This document shows, piece after piece, positions 17,179 through 27,100 of a stretch of DNA of 64,000 nt. Position 1 is the stretch's first letter. The number at the start of each line of letters is the position of its first letter. The stretch is from CBDCVO01 sp965223085 (GTDB taxonomy: Bacteria > Pseudomonadota > Gammaproteobacteria > Ga0077536). The stretch covers positions 1,798,001 through 1,862,000 of the forward strand of contig OZ244981.1 of assembly GCA_965223085.1 (NCBI GenBank), written 5' to 3'. A model generated the notes under the pieces. The model saw nothing but the letters and a program-made list of their open reading frames with translations. It searched no databases and was not told the DNA's origin. A program made the translations under genes and the position numbers.

Positions 17179-20082
17179 ATGCAGACAACAACTTTCGACC
17201 TTAGGCGTTCGCAAACTATCGACACGTTAAGTGTACGGATGGATGAATTCGTGCACGGTGATACTGGCGCACGGCATTACCATTTGGCTTGCGACGATCC
17301 GAATAATGCGTTCATGGTGGTGTTTCCAACGCTACCTGAAGACTCTACCGGTGTCGCACATATATTGGAGCACACGACGTTATGCGGTAGCCGCACGTAT
17401 CCAGTTCGTGATCCGTTTTTTATGATGTTGCGACGCTCCTTGAATACTTTCATGAACGCGTTCACTAGTACTGATAACACGGCATATCCGTTTGCAACGC
17501 GTAGTCGGACGGACTTCGATAATCTTTTGGCAGTCTACCTAGACGCGGTATTTTTCCCTAATCTACACCCCCTGGATTTTGCCCAGGAAGGTTACCGAGT
17601 AGAGTTAAAAGATCGGGAAAATCCCGACGCAGGACTTGCTTTTAAAGGTGTTGTTTTCAACGAGATGAAAGGCGCGATGAGCTCACCCATCGCGCAAGTG
17701 TGGCAGCACTTACACGCCGCGCTATTTCCCGACACAACGTATCGGTTTAATAGTGGTGGTGATCCGATCGCGATCCCAGATTTAACCCACGCCGGGTTAC
17801 GGGCGTTCCATGCCAAGCACTACCATCCTTCACGCGCAGTCTTTATGACCTATGGTAGTTTTCCCGCTAGCGAACATCAGGAAAAATTCTCACGCCTCGT
17901 TCTTACGCAACCCAGTGGGCGTCTCGATCCTATCGTCCCAACGACGCAGACAGCGCTCGGCGAAGCGGTGCATGTGGAGCACGTATTTGCAGTCGATGCG
18001 GCCGAGGAACTACAGCGCAACACGCACATGGTTTGGGCTTGGGTGCTCGGGGAATCCGCCGTGCCACGGCACATGCTCGATGCACATTTGCTTGCCGGTA
18101 TTCTGTTGGAGCACAGCGCTTCACCGCTACGCCATTTGTTGGAAACGACCCCATACGCCGAAGCGCCGTCGGAGCTATGCGGAATAGACGATTCGGCGCG
18201 CCAAATCGTATTTTGCTGTGGTGTCGAAGGGTCAGATCCTCAACACGCGGAAGCTTTAGAGCGAGCGATCATGGAGCTATTGGCTAAGGTCGCGCGCGAT
18301 GGCGTTGCTCAAGACACTTTGGATGCAGTGCTCGATAAAATGGAAATGGCGCAACGCGATATCAGCGGTGATGGATTTCCTTACGGCTTACAGCTAATGA
18401 TGCGAATTGCATCTGGTGCGCTCTACAATCGCGATCCGTTTGCGCTATTAGATATTGATCATCTATTAACGGAGCTTCGCGAGGCGGCACGCGAGCCCGG
18501 ATATGTTCCCGGTTTGCTCGGTAAATTTCTGCTCGAAAACACGCATCGTTGTCGCGTAAGCATGGCGCCCGATCTCGAGAAGCGCCAGCGCGACCATGCC
18601 GTCGAGCAAGCGCGTTTGGACGCACTCGCTCGTAGCTACACGGCCGCAGACTTCGAACGGATACGCGAGTCTACTGCTGCGCTCGAACAACGCCAAGCCG
18701 TCGAAGATGACGCGGGCGTACTACCCCGGGTTACATTGGCCGATGTGCCCCCCTTCGTCGCCGTGGAGCACCCTACGATAGTCGATTGTGGTTTACCCGT
18801 GCATCCGTATCCTCGTGGTACCAACGGCATCGTACACGCACAGCTGAGCTACGATTTGCCACCATTGACTGAGGAAGTATTAGGTAGCTTGACTCTGTTC
18901 AGCCAATATCTCTTAGAGGTTGGCAATGGCGGCGAAAGTTACTTGGATGTGCAGACGCGACGAGCGCGCTTAGGTCATTTCGCCGCGCATACGACGGTGC
19001 GTAGCCGCGTGAATGATTTAGATCGCGCATGCGGTTATTTGGTAATTTCTGCTAAAGGTCTGCGGCGGCGTATGAATGTGATTGTCGATGAGCTTTTCGA
19101 CGTGCTAGGCGGTGCATGTTTTGACGATCAGGCCCGTTTACGTGATCTACTCGCTCAGAGCCGTGCCGAAGCAGAGGTGTCGATTACCGATCGCGGCCAT
19201 CATCTTGCAATTCACGGTGCTGCACGGGGGCTGTCTCGGAGCGCCTGGCTCAATGATCAGTGGGGTGGCCCGAGCGCGATTATCAATCTCAAACGTTTAG
19301 AGGAAACAGCAAAAACCGATACAGACACGCTACCACGTTTTGCCGCGACCCTAGCCGAGTTGCGTGAGCACTTGGCTACGGGAGCGACCCGCTTGCTGAT
19401 GGTTGGTGAGGACGAAGTTCTACACCAGGCCTGTGCGCACATTTCCGGCCATCGCCCGAGCACCTCGCGCGAGAACGGCGCTGACTTGGCGCTACCGCAG
19501 GCCGGTGATCACAAAGATACCGCGTGGCTTACCACCACGGAGGTCAATTTCAATGCCATGGCGTATCCCGCGGTTGCGGATGCCCATCCGGATGCACCCG
19601 CATTGCATGTGCTCGGTCGCTATTTGACGGAAGGCTATTTGCACCCCGAAATCCGGGAGCGCGGCGGTGCCTACGGCGCCGGCGTTTCGTATGATGGTGA
19701 CGCTGGTTGCTTGAGCTTTTATTCCTATCGTGATCCGCGGCTCGCGGAAACCTTGGCGGTGTTTGGTGGGGCACTAGAGTGGTTCAAAAATCATCTCGAT
19801 GCCCAGCGTCTAGAGGAAGCGATTCTAGGCGTTATTCGTAGCGTTGATCGTTCTCGTTCACCTGCGGGCGAGGTAATCCACGCGTTTCACAGTGAACGCC
19901 AAGGGCGTACAAACGATTTCCGCCGCCGCTTTAGAGCGGCTGTGGTCGCGATGGATCTCGACACCTTGCACGATGTTGCCGAACGCTATTTAGCGTCTCG
20001 GAAAATTGGCGTTGGGGTGGTAACGAGTAGCTCGCGGAGCGAGGAAATCGAGCGACTAGGCCTGATTCCGGTCGCGCTCTGA
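17179..20082 (+). CDS. M16C zinc metallopeptidase (presequence-protease/PreP-like)
   Basis: A 967-residue insulinase-superfamily peptidase. The inverted zinc motif HxxEH is in HILEHTTLCGS near residue 52, and RRSLNTFMNAFTSTDNTAYP follows as in PreP/Cym1. Its length and the four-domain layout fit M16C enzymes, which degrade short unfolded peptides in a closed chamber. The late segments RERGGAYGAGVSYD and FYSYRDPR are also conserved. No signal peptide, so it is probably cytoplasmic. A kinase-like gene follows 22 bases downstream, suggesting co-transcription. Confidence 0.95.
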   Translation: MQTTTFDLRRSQTIDTLSVRMDEFVHGDTGARHYHLACDDPNNAFMVVFPTLPEDSTGVAHILEHTTLCGSRTYPVRDPFFMMLRRSLNTFMNAFTSTDNTAYPFATRSRTDFDNLLAVYLDAVFFPNLHPLDFAQEGYRVELKDRENPDAGLAFKGVVFNEMKGAMSSPIAQVWQHLHAALFPDTTYRFNSGGDPIAIPDLTHAGLRAFHAKHYHPSRAVFMTYGSFPASEHQEKFSRLVLTQPSGRLDPIVPTTQTALGEAVHVEHVFAVDAAEELQRNTHMVWAWVLGESAVPRHMLDAHLLAGILLEHSASPLRHLLETTPYAEAPSELCGIDDSARQIVFCCGVEGSDPQHAEALERAIMELLAKVARDGVAQDTLDAVLDKMEMAQRDISGDGFPYGLQLMMRIASGALYNRDPFALLDIDHLLTELREAAREPGYVPGLLGKFLLENTHRCRVSMAPDLEKRQRDHAVEQARLDALARSYTAADFERIRESTAALEQRQAVEDDAGVLPRVTLADVPPFVAVEHPTIVDCGLPVHPYPRGTNGIVHAQLSYDLPPLTEEVLGSLTLFSQYLLEVGNGGESYLDVQTRRARLGHFAAHTTVRSRVNDLDRACGYLVISAKGLRRRMNVIVDELFDVLGGACFDDQARLRDLLAQSRAEAEVSITDRGHHLAIHGAARGLSRSAWLNDQWGGPSAIINLKRLEETAKTDTDTLPRFAATLAELREHLATGATRLLMVGEDEVLHQACAHISGHRPSTSRENGADLALPQAGDHKDTAWLTTTEVNFNAMAYPAVADAHPDAPALHVLGRYLTEGYLHPEIRERGGAYGAGVSYDGDAGCLSFYSYRDPRLAETLAVFGGALEWFKNHLDAQRLEEAILGVIRSVDRSRSPAGEVIHAFHSERQGRTNDFRRRFRAAVVAMDLDTLHDVAERYLASRKIGVGVVTSSSRSEEIERLGLIPVAL

Positions 20083-20104
20083 ACTGCGAGAAGCAGCGCT
20101 ACAC

Positions 20105-21151
20105 GTGAACGATGATTGGCTGTCCGGCGACCTTGCCCAGGCACTCGAGCACTACCCGTTCTCCGCGCGGGTGGCACGCCGCCTAAGTGGAGGTTTGATT
20201 AACGACACCTATTTGCTCGGTGATCCGCCTACACAGTTTGTACTGCAGCGCTTGCACGAGACGTTTGCACCCGAAATCAATCTCACGATTGAGGCAGTTA
20301 CGAGTCATCTGCACGCTCGCGGCTTGCCCACACCGCGTTTGTTGCGCACTAAACAGGACGCGCTCTGGGCCACCGTTGGCGGTCGCACGTGGCGGGTACT
20401 GAGTTATGTTCCCGGGCGCAGCTATGCCAGCCTTCAACATGATAGGGTGGCGTACGCGGCTGGTCGTTTGCTGGCACAGTTCCACGAGGCGATGCGTAGT
20501 TTCACCCAGCCGTTACCGTGCTCGCGCACTAGCATTCATGAACCGGAACACCATTTTGCCGTGCTTGACGAAGCGTTGGGCACCTATCCTCAACATGCGC
20601 TAGCGCTGCAGGTGCAAGGCGTTCGAGATGCCATTTGGCGCTTGCGGGCGGGCCTCGCTGCGCTTCCAGATCGACCGGTTCGAGTTCTGCATGGCGATCC
20701 GAAAATTGACAATTTGCTTTTTGATAATAACGACCGCGGGATTTGCCTCATCGATCTAGACACGATTACGGAAGGGTCGTTGTTATTTGACATCGGTGAT
20801 GCGTTGCGGTCTTGGTGCAATACTAGCGGTGAAAACGCGGCATCACCGCGGTTTTCTGCTGACCGCTTCGCAGCTGCTCTGCGCGGCTATGCGGAGATCG
20901 GGGCGGGATTTCTCACCCCGATTGAAAGCGCACGCATCGTAGACGCCGTACTATTGATCTATTTGGAATTGTCGGCGCGTTTCGCGGCGGACGCATTGCG
21001 GGAGACGTACTTCGGCTGGGACGCTCGCTACTACGCAAGCCGTGGGGAACACAATTTAGCTCGCGCACGCAACCAACTCGCCGCGGCCACGCAGCTACTA
21101 GCGCAACGCGAAGCTGCACATGCAGTAGTTGCTCGATGTTTCGCGGGCTAA
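20105..21151 (+). CDS. APH-fold phosphotransferase (NahK-like)
   Basis: A 348-residue kinase of the aminoglycoside-phosphotransferase fold. The catalytic loop is LHGDPKIDNLLF and the metal motif is IDLDTITEGSLLFDIGDALR; both wordings resemble N-acetylhexosamine 1-kinases and related sugar or choline kinases. The N-terminal RRLSGGLINDTYLL is the nucleotide-binding loop. Start is GTG 20105. No sugar-salvage genes are adjacent, so the substrate is open. Confidence 0.85.
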   Translation: MNDDWLSGDLAQALEHYPFSARVARRLSGGLINDTYLLGDPPTQFVLQRLHETFAPEINLTIEAVTSHLHARGLPTPRLLRTKQDALWATVGGRTWRVLSYVPGRSYASLQHDRVAYAAGRLLAQFHEAMRSFTQPLPCSRTSIHEPEHHFAVLDEALGTYPQHALALQVQGVRDAIWRLRAGLAALPDRPVRVLHGDPKIDNLLFDNNDRGICLIDLDTITEGSLLFDIGDALRSWCNTSGENAASPRFSADRFAAALRGYAEIGAGFLTPIESARIVDAVLLIYLELSARFAADALRETYFGWDARYYASRGEHNLARARNQLAAATQLLAQREAAHAVVARCFAG

Positions 21152-21255
21152 CAGTCTGTCGCGGCTCCTCCACGTAGCGCGCCGATGTTGGGCGAATATC
21201 GCCGCTAGTGCGATAATCGCTCTTTGCTCCACGACACTTTAGAACAGGAGGTACG

Positions 21256-22185
21256 ATGGATACCGGTACCCTGGTTATTGTTTTTGTTTTACTTGCGATT
21301 GTTACCCTCTATAAAGGCGCCAAAATGGTACCGCAGGGCTATGAATGGACGGTTGAACGTTTCGGGCGTTATCGTACGACGCTAAAGCCCGGTTTGGGTT
21401 TGATCTTGCCCTATATTGATAGCATCGGGCGTAAGGTGAATATGATGGAGCGCGTGCTGGAGGTACCATCGCAGGAAGTCATTACGCGCGACAATGCGGT
21501 CGTCAAAGTGGACGGAGTAGTGTTTTTCCAAGTGCTCGATCCAGTACGCGCAGCCTACGAAGTAAATAACTTGGAATACGCGATATTAAATTTGACAATG
21601 ACCAATTTGCGTACCGTTTTGGGCTCTATGGACCTCGACGAATCTTTATCACGTCGCGATACAATCAATGCTCAGCTGCTCGCGGTTGTTGACGAGGCGA
21701 CGCATCCGTGGGGCGTGAAAGTGACGCGCATCGAAATTAAAGACATTACCCCACCCGGCGATCTCGTAGAGGCGATGGCGCGTCAGATGAAGGCAGAGCG
21801 TGAGAAGCGCGCGACCATTCTCGAAGCAGAAGGCGAGCGACAAGGCGAGATTTTGCGTGCGGAAGGGGAAAAACAATCGATGGTGCTCGCAGCCGAGGGT
21901 CGGCGAGAATCGGCCTACAGAGATGCTGAGGGGCGAGAACGTCTCGCGCAAGCCGAAGCTAAGGCCACCGAAGTTGTTTCTGCTGCGATCGCGGCCGGCG
22001 ATATTAACTCGGTCAACTATTTCGTTGCCCAAAAATATGTCGAGGCCTTACAGCAGATTGGCGCTGCGCCGAATCAGAAAGTTATATTTATGCCGATGGA
22101 AACGTCGGGTGTCATCGCTGCCATCGGCGGAATAGGAGAGCTAGCGCGCGATGCACTGACTAGCGAGGATAACCAAAACCCATGA
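21256..22185 (+). CDS. qmcA: SPFH/band 7 membrane protein (paraslipin, QmcA-like)
   Basis: A 309-residue protein with an N-terminal membrane segment (residues 5-21) and a band 7 domain: VPQGYEWTVERFGRY, then LKPGLGLILPYIDSIGRKV and QEVITRDNAVVKVDGVVFFQV. The C-terminal half is a charged helical region with EAEGERQGEILRAEGEKQS repeats, as in stomatin-like QmcA. An aggaggt ribosome site lies 6 bases before the ATG. It overlaps nfeD by 4 bases; the two proteins work together in membrane microdomains. Confidence 0.95.
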   Translation: MDTGTLVIVFVLLAIVTLYKGAKMVPQGYEWTVERFGRYRTTLKPGLGLILPYIDSIGRKVNMMERVLEVPSQEVITRDNAVVKVDGVVFFQVLDPVRAAYEVNNLEYAILNLTMTNLRTVLGSMDLDESLSRRDTINAQLLAVVDEATHPWGVKVTRIEIKDITPPGDLVEAMARQMKAEREKRATILEAEGERQGEILRAEGEKQSMVLAAEGRRESAYRDAEGRERLAQAEAKATEVVSAAIAAGDINSVNYFVAQKYVEALQQIGAAPNQKVIFMPMETSGVIAAIGGIGELARDALTSEDNQNP

Positions 22186-22631
22186 GTGAATTTCTGCACC
22201 AGCTCGAGTATTGGCATTGGTTTGTTTTAGCTGGGATCTTATTGATTTTGGAGACAATGATCCCCGGCAGTTACTTAATCTGGTTAGGCGTTGGCGCTGC
22301 GGTTGCGGGGGTAACAGCCTACCTTAGCCTGACGGCAAGCTGGCAGGCGCAATTGGTTGTATTCGGGGTTGTCTCGGTTGCTAGCGTTTACTTCTGGCGC
22401 CGCTACCAAGCGCGATATCCGGAAGTCGATACCCATCCTCACCTCAATCAACGTGGACGCCAATACATCGGGCGTCGCTTTAGCTTGAACGAACCGATCG
22501 TTAACGGTGTCGGAAAGATTCGTGTCGACGATAGCATTTGGAAAGTATCGGGTGAAGATTTACCGGCCGGTACCCGCGTCGAGGTGACCGACGTTGATGG
22601 TACGATTTTGCACGTGCGCCGCGTAGACTAG
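22182..22631 (+). CDS. NfeD family membrane protein
   Basis: A 149-residue protein with two to three hydrophobic segments (about residues 12-70) and a C-terminal OB-fold domain (GRRFSLNEPIVNGVGKIRVDDSIWKV as its start). This is the short NfeD form without the ClpP-like protease domain, the usual partner of SPFH proteins. The start ATG overlaps the qmcA stop (ATGA), so translation is coupled. Confidence 0.94.
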   Translation: MSEFLHQLEYWHWFVLAGILLILETMIPGSYLIWLGVGAAVAGVTAYLSLTASWQAQLVVFGVVSVASVYFWRRYQARYPEVDTHPHLNQRGRQYIGRRFSLNEPIVNGVGKIRVDDSIWKVSGEDLPAGTRVEVTDVDGTILHVRRVD

Positions 22632-22668
22632 CTTGCGATCACGAGCACGGTAATCTACCTAATCCAAC

Positions 22669-23205
22669 ATGTCCGTGGGTATCGACAGCCGCGAAGTCAC
22701 CGCGATCGGGATGTTCTTAGTCGGAATATGGATCGTGTTCGTGTTGGATCGATTCATGCCGCTCGAAGTCCTGGGGCTACGACCGCGCACCATGATGGGG
22801 CTCCCGGGCATTGTTGCGATGCCGTTCTTGCACGGAAACTTCGCCCACATCTTAAGCAACACTGTGCCGCTAATCATATTATTATCGTTTGTTGCATTGA
22901 CAAATCGAGCGGTGTTTGTGGCCGCGGCAGTGACGTTAACGGGTGGATCGTTATTATGGTTATTTGGGCGCGATGCCTATCATATTGGCGCTAGCGGCTT
23001 GGTATTTGGCTTGGCAAGCTTTCTCGTAACCACCGGCATTGTCGCGCGTTCGATCGCGGCGATTGTCGTCGCGGCAATGACCGCAGTGCTCTACGGCGGC
23101 TCCATGCTCGGCGGCATGTTGCCTTTGCACAGCGGCGTTTCTTGGGATGGACATTTGTTCGGTGCGATTGGCGGAATCGTTGTCGCAATGCTGCTGCGAA
23201 GGTGA
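22669..23205 (+). CDS. Rhomboid-family intramembrane serine protease
   Basis: A 178-residue protein with about six hydrophobic segments. NFAHILSNT carries the helix-2 His/Asn residues; the catalytic serine is in GASGLVFGL; the catalytic histidine is in WDGHLFGAIGG. All key residues are present. It is a compact six-helix rhomboid without an N-terminal soluble domain. The gene follows nfeD by 37 bases and may belong to the same operon, which would place a membrane protease beside a membrane-microdomain pair. Confidence 0.92.
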   Translation: MSVGIDSREVTAIGMFLVGIWIVFVLDRFMPLEVLGLRPRTMMGLPGIVAMPFLHGNFAHILSNTVPLIILLSFVALTNRAVFVAAAVTLTGGSLLWLFGRDAYHIGASGLVFGLASFLVTTGIVARSIAAIVVAAMTAVLYGGSMLGGMLPLHSGVSWDGHLFGAIGGIVVAMLLRR

Positions 23206-23212
23206 TCTTGGC

Positions 23213-23308
23213 ATGGCCACGCATATTGTGGCTCCGCGAGCGCTCTTCATCCTCGCCTTAACGGCGATTTTCGCAGTTAACTCCGAGGTGTATGCGAGCG
23301 ACCAATGA
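23213..23308 (+). CDS. Signal-peptide-like mini ORF
   Basis: A 31-codon frame starting 7 bases after the rhomboid stop. It encodes a basic start, a hydrophobic core (ALFILALTAIFAV) and an ending YASDQ, like a signal peptide with almost no mature protein. An AAGGTG stretch precedes the ATG. It may be the remnant of a secreted protein gene or a real small protein; I cannot decide. Confidence 0.25.
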   Translation: MATHIVAPRALFILALTAIFAVNSEVYASDQ

Positions 23309-23650
23309 TATTCAAATCCTCAGTTGGACGGCCTTCGAGGTGCGTCGCGCGTGGTGTCTGGCAAGCCATCACGAGGCGGAATAGTTGATCTATTGCAACG
23401 AGTTGTAACGCCGCCGGGCACTGTGCGAGATGGGCACTGGAGGTCGCAGCGGCGTTCACCGAATGAGTGAAACTGAGAGACTCGCTATCATCGGTAGACC
23501 AAATAACCGCTAGCGCGCGTATTTCATGCCGAGTTAAGCGACTAGGGCTACAATGATCATCGGGAACTCGCGGCGAGATGTGATTGTCTTAGCAATGCAT
23601 AAGGACGGCTGCGGATCTTTATGAAAGCCTACATAATCCTGGTGAATTCG
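23309..23650. other. Intergenic region, about 340 bases
   Basis: No frame here resembles a known protein. No terminator with a U-run and no structured RNA was recognised. The promoter of the glycine-zipper lipoprotein gene should be in its right half. Confidence 0.4.
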
Positions 23651-24067
23651 ATGAAAAGATCGTGCCTTAGTCTCATATTTGCCCTGGGGCTAGTGGGTTG
23701 CGCCTCCAACCAACCCGTGCTTTATCCAAATACGAAGTTGCAAACGGCCGGTAAAGCGCAGGCGGATATCGATATCGCGGAATGCAAACACATGGCCGAG
23801 GAAGCCGGCGCCAGCCCGACCGGTGGTACGATGGCGAAAACTGCACGACGCACGGTTACGGGCGGTGCCGCCGGCGCCGCGACCGGTGCGGTAGGTGGCG
23901 CGATTGCCGGCCACACTGGTCGGGGCGTAAAGATTGGGGCTGCTACTGGCGCCACGGCTGCTTTAATTCGCTCTGCCTTGCGCGAACCTGCGCCAAACCC
24001 GACTTATCGGCGTTTCGTCCAGCGATGTTTGCAAGATCGAGGCTACGATATCGTTGGCTGGGAGTAG
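23651..24067 (+). CDS. Glycine-zipper lipoprotein
   Basis: A 138-residue lipoprotein starting at MKRSCLSLIFALGLVGCAS, in which LVGC is the lipobox. A further in-frame ATG at 23621 would give a longer signal peptide and cannot be excluded. The middle is a glycine zipper (GGAAGAATGAVGGAIAGHTG), expected to pack as membrane-associated hairpin helices. The C-terminus has two cysteine/tyrosine-containing turns (YRRFVQRCLQDRGYDIVGW), seen in the YMGG/Gly-zipper outer-membrane family. Likely inner leaflet of the outer membrane. Confidence 0.82.
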   Translation: MKRSCLSLIFALGLVGCASNQPVLYPNTKLQTAGKAQADIDIAECKHMAEEAGASPTGGTMAKTARRTVTGGAAGAATGAVGGAIAGHTGRGVKIGAATGATAALIRSALREPAPNPTYRRFVQRCLQDRGYDIVGWE

Positions 24068-24111
24068 CTAGCTGTTAGCATGAGGCGCTGAACTAGAACT
24101 AGCGCGTTGGG

Positions 24112-27100
24112 CTAGGTTGTTTCGAGGGACATAATCTCCACGGCCAACCTGCGGGACTTGGCAAAATCGGTTTTACCGCTGCCGAGCTTCGGTACCTCGT
24201 CGACCAAATAGATGTGGCTTGGCAACATCAGCGAGTGCATGTCGCGCTCAATCAGGGTGCGACGGATCTCGTCGGGATCGAAGCTATCTCCGGTGAGCAA
24301 CAATATGATTTGCTCGCCCTTTTTTCCATCTGGCAAATTGACCGCGACTAAGTCACATTCTGGCTCTTCCAATATTTGCCGTACCCGTTCTTCCACGGCG
24401 GTTAGGCTAACCATTTCGCCGCCGATTTTTGCAAAACGTGAATAGCGATCGACGATCGTCAAAAATCCATCTGCATCGAGGTGGCCTTTATCACCGGTTT
24501 TGTACCAGCGCGTGCCGTCGATCTCCACGATCGCCTCGGCCGTACGTTCGGGATCGTCCAAATAACCCAACATTACTTGCGCACCACCGATAAGAATCAG
24601 ACCATCGGTACCCGTGGGTAATTCTGCCAGTGTTTTCGGATCAACGATGCGAAAGCTCGTTCCCGGCAGTGGCATGCCTACCGTACCCGGTTTGTTACCG
24701 ATCTGAAATTTCCACGAATCCGTATCTATATGATCCGGAATGTTTGTACTCGCCACTGGCGTAGTCTCCGTCGCACCGAAACCCTCGTAGACTTCACAGT
24801 TGAATTTCAGTTTAAACGCTTCTCGAACGTCGTGCGAAAGTTTTTCGGCACCGGAAACTACTATGCGGATCGATTGAAGCATGAGAGAATGTACGCGAGT
24901 ACTCTTGGTATAGAGGCGCAGAAACGTCGATGTCCCAAACAGTATCGTCGCTCGATAAGTCGCAATAGCTTTCGCAACATTGACAACATCAGTCGGATCG
25001 GGATGGCAAATAACTGGGATCCCTTCTGTCAAAGGCATAAACGTCGTGACAGTCAAACCGAAAGCGTGGAATTGTGGCAGTGTCGCCATGATGACGTCGT
25101 CCGCTTCGGTGTGCAGCACGTCAAATATTTGCTTCAAGTTCGCCATGAAGTTGCGGTGCGATAGCACCACACCTTTTGGCTCGCCCTCGCTTCCGCTCGA
25201 GAACATGATCGCCGCAGGACTATCTAGCGGTACGCGCCGACAATACAACCAACGCAATACGAATGCGGGTAGTAAAACGCTTTGCAACAAACTTACTACT
25301 TGCCTGGGTTTCGTGATCTCGGTAGCAAGTTCTTCCATTTTGTGAATGGTGATGCCAGCCAATAATGCGACCGGATCACTGCCGCGGCTCTTCAGTCGCT
25401 CTAAAAAACGTGCTGAGGTCAACACGCCTTTGAGATCTGCTTTGCGGATCGCGGCTTGCACAGCGTCTGTACTGGCTGTGTAGTTTATGTTGACTACGGT
25501 TTTTCCGCGCAGCAAACACGCCATGTTCGCGATCGCTCCCGCGTTCGTTGTAGGCAACAGCAAACCAACATTTTGCTCGGGAAATAAGCGTTTGATGATG
25601 CGCGAAAAAATCAGCACACCAGTAATAAATCGATAACTCGACAGCGGTCCGCGCATGGTGTCGGCGATAACTAAAGCAGTGCGTTTGTGTTTCGCTGTCT
25701 GTAACCAAGATTCCGGTACGCTCTTCAGCGTATTTGTATATCGTTGCCAACTTTCGACCGACAGATCGAAAACCCTTTTTTTGAGTTGTTCCGCCGTCGT
25801 CTCGCCCGGCAGTGGACTACCAAACGCGACGATGATGTCACGTCGTACATAGCCACGATCCATAGTTTGCAAATGGGTGTTGGCACGCGAGAATCGGCTA
25901 CCCCATAAACCCCGCAAATAGAACGGTACAATGATCGCATCTGCGCCTTTCGAAGCCGTCTCAAAGCCGTGTTTGAATTCACCTAAATGTCCGGACCGGC
26001 TTATAGCGCCCTCGGGAAATAAGCATACGACTTCGCCTGCATTCAAGTGTTCTGTCACCGCATTGAGCGCATCACGTGATCCAGCCCCGCCGATCGGAAT
26101 CACGCCGACGAAGTCTAAGAACCACCTCAGGTACCAGCGCTCGTAAATACCCCGGTACATTACAAACCGAATCGGTCGTGGGCAGGCGATTTGAATAATC
26201 GCCCAGTCTATCCAGGAAATGTGGTTACCCAGTAGTAGCACACCGCCTTTTTCGGGGAGACGATCGAAACCTACGACATCGATTCGGTACCGTTGTTTCA
26301 ACGCGAAGGTTACGAGCAGTCGGACGAGCGCGTGCGGTAGCCGATAGCATGTAAACAAGGCACCACCGAGGCCGACCACAGCAAGCACATAAAAAAGATA
26401 TTTGCTTTTCAATCCAGCGACGGAAAAAAGTACTGTGAGCGCCAAGAAACTGAGCATGACGCAGTTCTGAATGAAGTTATTGCCCGCCAAAATCCGCCCG
26501 CGTTCCTGATCCTCGGCGTGGTATTGAATTAGTGCATTGAGCGGGATGATGAATAGACCGCCGAGAAAGCCGAGTGCGACAAAGTTCAACCCGTGGAATA
26601 GTGGGCGTTCAATGACAGGCGTAAATAGCAACGCAGTCGCAACGCCAAATGCGCCTATCGGGATGAGGCCTGTTTCTATGTGATCCCTAGACAGGAATCC
26701 CGCGACGACAGAACCAGCCACTATCCCGAACCCCGAACAGGCGAGCAAACCTTGAACTTTCACGGTATCGGTGATCCCGGTTGTTTCTTTCAAAAACGCC
26801 GGAAACGCCGCGAGAATGACTTGGGCGATAGCCCAAAAAATAGCGAGCCCGATGATCGACAAAATAACGGTCTCGTGCTTGCGCGTGAGGCGCAAATTTG
26901 CACGCAGATACTCGCCGCGAATATATTGTGTTTTGTTGAATTGCATCGTTTTGTGCATGGCTTGCGTTCGGGGTAGCCGGTGGGCAAAAAACACTTCCAA
27001 CAGTGCCCCTGCGATCAAACAAAAACCGATCGGGACGATTGTTTGCAATACGCTGGCCTCGGAATTAATGATGTGTCCATGCAGTTCTCGTTCAAATAGT

